Shown one piece after another: positions 7,614 through 9,827 of a stretch of 9,827 bases of DNA. The number at the start of each line of letters is the position of its first letter. The first letter of the stretch is position 1. This DNA comes from an uncultured Collinsella sp. GTDB taxonomy: Bacteria > Actinomycetota > Coriobacteriia > Coriobacteriales > Coriobacteriaceae. Both the position numbers and the translations under genes were made by a program. Under the pieces are notes generated by a model. That model saw nothing but the letters and a program-made list of their open reading frames with translations. It made no database searches and was not told the DNA's origin. The stretch spans positions 1 to 9,827 of the forward strand of contig CABUUD010000067.1 of NCBI GenBank assembly GCA_902494585.1. Reading direction: 5' to 3'.

Positions 7614-7790
7614 TGCAAGATGGGAGGCGATCCGACTTAACCTTACCGACCCGGGTGCGCCGTCCGATCTGCGACGCGAACATCCCGGGCCAAGAGGAAT
7701 TACGGTTACTGGTACAGCCGGGGACTTACACCCCGATTCTCCCAAACGCGCAGGAAAACCGCGCATTCGTGCGTCTCCACACCACCATCT
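7614..7790 (-). ncRNA. Cobalamin (B12) riboswitch
   Basis: The minus strand carries the B12 aptamer core: GGGAGAATC, a GGGG-TGTAAG-TCCCC hairpin (P5), then GGCTGTACC and AGTAACCGTAA (7743-7700). The conserved 3' element AAGTCGGATCGCCTCCC follows (7638-7622), resembling the family's AAGUCAGGAGACCUGCC. The ends close by AGATGG (7790-7785) with CCATCT (7623-7618), and GGTG next to it can pair with CGCC of the 3' element, as P1/P2 do in known cobalamin riboswitches. Two CCCGGG blocks (7689-7684 and 7655-7650) can form the variable peripheral stem. Loop L5 (TGTAAG, 7730-7725) is complementary, with one G-U pair, to CTTGCA at 7619-7614, a candidate kissing-loop partner. No U-run terminator follows, so control of translation is more likely than of transcription. 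In this class bound adenosyl- or methylcobalamin normally lowers expression, so the two DUF4430 genes should be made when B12 is scarce. Confidence 0.88.
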
Positions 7791-7799
7791 AGGCCATCG

Positions 7800-7828
7800 A
7801 TTATTACTGTCAGTATGGTATCACGCAA
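7800..7828 (-). promoter_or_regulatory. Sigma-70-type promoter of the riboswitch/DUF4430 operon
   Basis: On the minus strand TTGCGT (7828-7823) and AATAAT (7805-7800) are separated by exactly 17 bases. The -10 matches the consensus at five of six positions and the -35 at its TTG. The predicted start near 7792 falls directly before the P1 stem of the riboswitch (7790), which supports the assignment. Confidence 0.65.
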
Positions 7829-7854
7829 AAGGGCCCCGCACACAGGCGAAGCCC
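7827..7854 (-). terminator. Rho-independent terminator after the aarF/ubiB-family gene
   Basis: The minus strand reads GGGCTTCGC (7854-7846), loop CTGTGT, GCGGGGCCC (7839-7831), then TTTT (7830-7827). The stem has nine pairs, two of them G-U. It lies 86 bases after the stop of the upstream leftward gene, and its T-run shares two bases with the -35 box of the next promoter. Confidence 0.82.
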
Positions 7855-7940
7855 AAGGTAAAAGCTATGGTTTGCGATAGAAAAGGGCAAGGATGGAGTG
7901 CCGAGCAAAAGGATCCGTCTTTCCCCAATCCCGAAAAATG
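7855..7940 (-). other. Untranslated 3' segment, no feature seen
   Basis: These 86 bases separate the stop codon of the AarF/UbiB-family gene from its terminator hairpin. No open reading frame, RNA gene or repeat could be supported here. With the terminator, promoter and riboswitch it accounts for the 466-base stretch between the two leftward coding regions. Confidence 0.5.
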
Positions 7941-9704
7941 CTAACGCTTGCCGCCGTGACTGTTGCGCCAGATCTCGCGGCCCAGCATCAGCGCCAGCAC
8001 CAGCGCGCTCACGTAGCCCATAAAGCCAATGACCGGGATACCAAACACAACCGGCTCGATGCGCGCGTAGTACACCACCGACGAGCCGATAAACAGGCCG
8101 GCAATCACAATTGCCATCGACATGCGGTCGATAATTCCACCCAGCTGCCGCAGCGCCTTATCGCTGCTCATGATCTGCGTGTTTACCTTAAGCTGGCCGC
8201 GCGTGAGCATGCGCGACGCCAAGCCCAGATACTCGGCCGCCTCGAGCGAGCCTTTTGCCGCGCGATAGCTGCTCGCGGCAAGATCGCGCCCCATTTCGCG
8301 GACGCGCGCATAAGCGCTCTTCTCGTTTTTGATATGCGTCTGGATGATCTGGATCATGTTGACGTTGGGCATGTACTCGGTCAGCAGGCCCTCGAGCGTC
8401 ACCATGCCGCGGGCGAACATCGTCACCACGCTCGGCAGCTCAACGTCGTTTTTGCGTGCCAGGTTTAGCAGCGAGGTCAAAAACTCGCCAATATCCAGGT
8501 CCTTAAGATCGAGCCCCGCAAAGTCGGCGACGATAAAGTCCAAGTCGGACAAAAAGGCCGAATGGTCGAGCTCGGCGGAGTCGCCGCGCGTCACGGCAAA
8601 GCGCATGAGCGAATCCTTGAGCTTGGGCACGTCGCCCTCGGCCACGGCGAAAATCATATCCTTGACGATACCGCGGTCGTGACTCGACATGCGCCCGACC
8701 ATGCCCAGGTCGATAAAGTAGACGATGCCGTCCTTGAGGATGATGTTTCCCGCATGCGGGTCGGCATGGAAAAAGCCGTCGTCGAGCACCTGCGTCGAGT
8801 AGTCCTCGACAATCGCCGAGCCGATCTTTTCCAGGTCATAGCCCTCGGCCACCAGGCGCTCGGGATCGGCAATCGAGATGCCGTCGATGTAGTCCATGAC
8901 CACGACGTGTTCGGTGCAAAGGTCCAGGTAGGATTTGGGACACGACACGCCGTGCACGCTTTTATGGAAGTCGTAGAAATCGTTGAGGTTTTTGGCCTCG
9001 GCCAAAAAGTTCGTCTCCTCGCGAAACGAGGTCCACAGCTCCTCGACCACGCCGTGCAGGTCCACAAACTGGTCGGTGTTGACGAACTTGGAAACGATGC
9101 GCACCACCGAACGGATGATGTCGATATCCTGCGCCATGACCTGTTGCGCGCCGGGGCGCTGTACCTTAACGGCCACGTCCTCGCCCGTCACCAGGCGGGC
9201 GCGGTGCACCTGCGCGAGCGACGCGCTTCCGAGCGGGTTGGGGTCGATCGCGTCGAACATCTGCCCCAGGCGCTGGCCGTATTCCTCTTCCAGACAGCGG
9301 AGCACTACCTCATACGGCACCGGCTCTACATCGGAGCGCAGGCGGCGCAGCTCGTCGCAAAACCGCTGCGGCAAGATCTCAGAGCGGTTGGCCAGAATCT
9401 GCCCCATCTTGACGAACATGGGGCCGAGCTCTTCGAGCAGACGACGCAGGCGCACCGGCGTAAGGTTATCCCACACGCGGTACTTCTTGATCAGGCGAAC
9501 GATCTGTCCAATGCGCTCACGACGACCTGCCGGCGTGAGCTGGTATTCCTCGTCCGGCGCCATCGCGTCGGGCTCCTCGGGCACCATATCGACAGCGCGC
9601 GGCTTCTTGCGAGCGCCCGAGACGGCGGCCTCGACCTCATCGACAACCGCCGTCTCGTCACCCAAGGGATCTAGATTGTTGTAATCGGTAGTGGAATCTG
9701 CCAT
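7941..9704 (-). CDS. AarF/UbiB/ABC1 family atypical kinase-like protein
   Basis: This 587-residue protein is of the AarF/UbiB (ABC1/ADCK) family. Members have a protein-kinase-like fold with ATPase activity, are membrane-bound, and support isoprenoid-quinone or other lipid metabolism. Hallmarks are all present: KMGQ (the KxGQ motif, 99-102) in FVKMGQILANRSEILP, the nucleotide-loop segment PLGSASLAQVH (157-167), the VAVK lysine (180), the ETNFLAEA acidic motif (230-237), HADPHAGN (313-320) and the metal-binding DLG (332-334). Two C-terminal membrane helices (about 530-547 and 553-574) match the family's anchor. The N-terminal 50 residues are acidic and probably disordered. ATG 9704 starts eight bases after the TAG of the preceding gene, suggesting an operon and translational coupling, though the ribosome site is weak. 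If the host is a coriobacterium, menaquinone is the likelier quinone, so calling it ubiB would overstate its role. Confidence 0.92.
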   Translation of the reverse strand: MADSTTDYNNLDPLGDETAVVDEVEAAVSGARKKPRAVDMVPEEPDAMAPDEEYQLTPAGRRERIGQIVRLIKKYRVWDNLTPVRLRRLLEELGPMFVKMGQILANRSEILPQRFCDELRRLRSDVEPVPYEVVLRCLEEEYGQRLGQMFDAIDPNPLGSASLAQVHRARLVTGEDVAVKVQRPGAQQVMAQDIDIIRSVVRIVSKFVNTDQFVDLHGVVEELWTSFREETNFLAEAKNLNDFYDFHKSVHGVSCPKSYLDLCTEHVVVMDYIDGISIADPERLVAEGYDLEKIGSAIVEDYSTQVLDDGFFHADPHAGNIILKDGIVYFIDLGMVGRMSSHDRGIVKDMIFAVAEGDVPKLKDSLMRFAVTRGDSAELDHSAFLSDLDFIVADFAGLDLKDLDIGEFLTSLLNLARKNDVELPSVVTMFARGMVTLEGLLTEYMPNVNMIQIIQTHIKNEKSAYARVREMGRDLAASSYRAAKGSLEAAEYLGLASRMLTRGQLKVNTQIMSSDKALRQLGGIIDRMSMAIVIAGLFIGSSVVYYARIEPVVFGIPVIGFMGYVSALVLALMLGREIWRNSHGGKR

Positions 9705-9712
9705 CTGCGCTG

Positions 9713-9827
9713 CTACTCGGCCTCTTCGGTGTCCTCTGCATCGTCGGGCTCAACGGACTCGACGGGCACCGAGGTCACGTTGTCCTCGACCGAATCGACG
9801 ATATCGCGCACATGGGCCAGGAAGGCC
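9713..9827 (-). CDS. Unidentified protein with acidic C-terminus (partial, 5' end outside window)
   Basis: Only the last 37 codons are present, ending at TAG 9715-9713. The visible piece begins AFLAHVRDIVDSVED and ends in a strongly acidic tail (EPDDAEDTEEAE). A gene stop eight bases before the ATG of the AarF/UbiB-family gene, on the same strand, implies a shared transcript. The start of the fragment could be amphipathic helix, and small coiled-coil or phasin-like proteins are one possibility, but too little sequence is available to name a family. Confidence 0.6.
   Translation of the reverse strand, partial: AFLAHVRDIVDSVEDNVTSVPVESVEPDDAEDTEEAE

Noticed and set aside
7475..7618. Extension of the large gene to a TTG at 7618
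   Set aside because: This start lies inside the closing stem of the riboswitch and has no ribosome binding site. The open frame there is incidental.
1..9827. CRISPR arrays, tRNA or rRNA genes, insertion sequences
   Set aside because: No regularly spaced direct repeats, no cloverleaf or rRNA-like sequence, and no transposase-like protein were seen on either strand.

Overview
The window looks like chromosome from a high-GC Gram-positive anaerobe of the class Coriobacteriia, with Collinsella or a close relative the best guess. This rests on the mix of a class III (Firmicutes-type) fructose-bisphosphatase, GtrA membrane proteins, an AarF/UbiB kinase-like protein, and very large surface proteins carrying atypical bacterial Ig-like, DUF4430 and InlB-type repeats with a C-terminal membrane anchor. 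The assignment is inferred from gene content and style, not from a marker gene.

Layout: positions 1-1545 read rightward. They hold the 3' end of a class III fructose-1,6-bisphosphatase gene, followed by two tandem, diverged GtrA-family genes. A strong terminator follows at about 1572-1606. Everything from 1646 to 9827 reads leftward. In transcription order this is the tail of an unidentified acidic protein (9827-9713), an AarF/UbiB family gene (9704-7941), a terminator (7854-7827), a promoter that overlaps that terminator's U-tract (7828-7800), a cobalamin riboswitch (7790-about 7614), a giant surface-protein gene (7474-2576), a small membrane-anchored DUF4430 gene directly joined to it (2566-1706), and a terminator (1685-1646).

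The centre of interest is the leftward two-gene operon. A recognisable B12 aptamer begins about two bases after the predicted transcription start. Both downstream genes encode cell-surface proteins with DUF4430 domains, a family related to the C-terminal domain of transcobalamin and intrinsic factor. The large protein carries two DUF4430 domains fused to a PQQ-like beta-propeller, and the small protein carries a third behind a flexible linker. Together these suggest a Gram-positive surface system for capturing corrinoids that is made when B12 is scarce. The riboswitch is seen in the sequence; corrinoid binding is inferred. No ABC transporter or corrinoid enzyme gene lies in the window, so import must depend on genes elsewhere.
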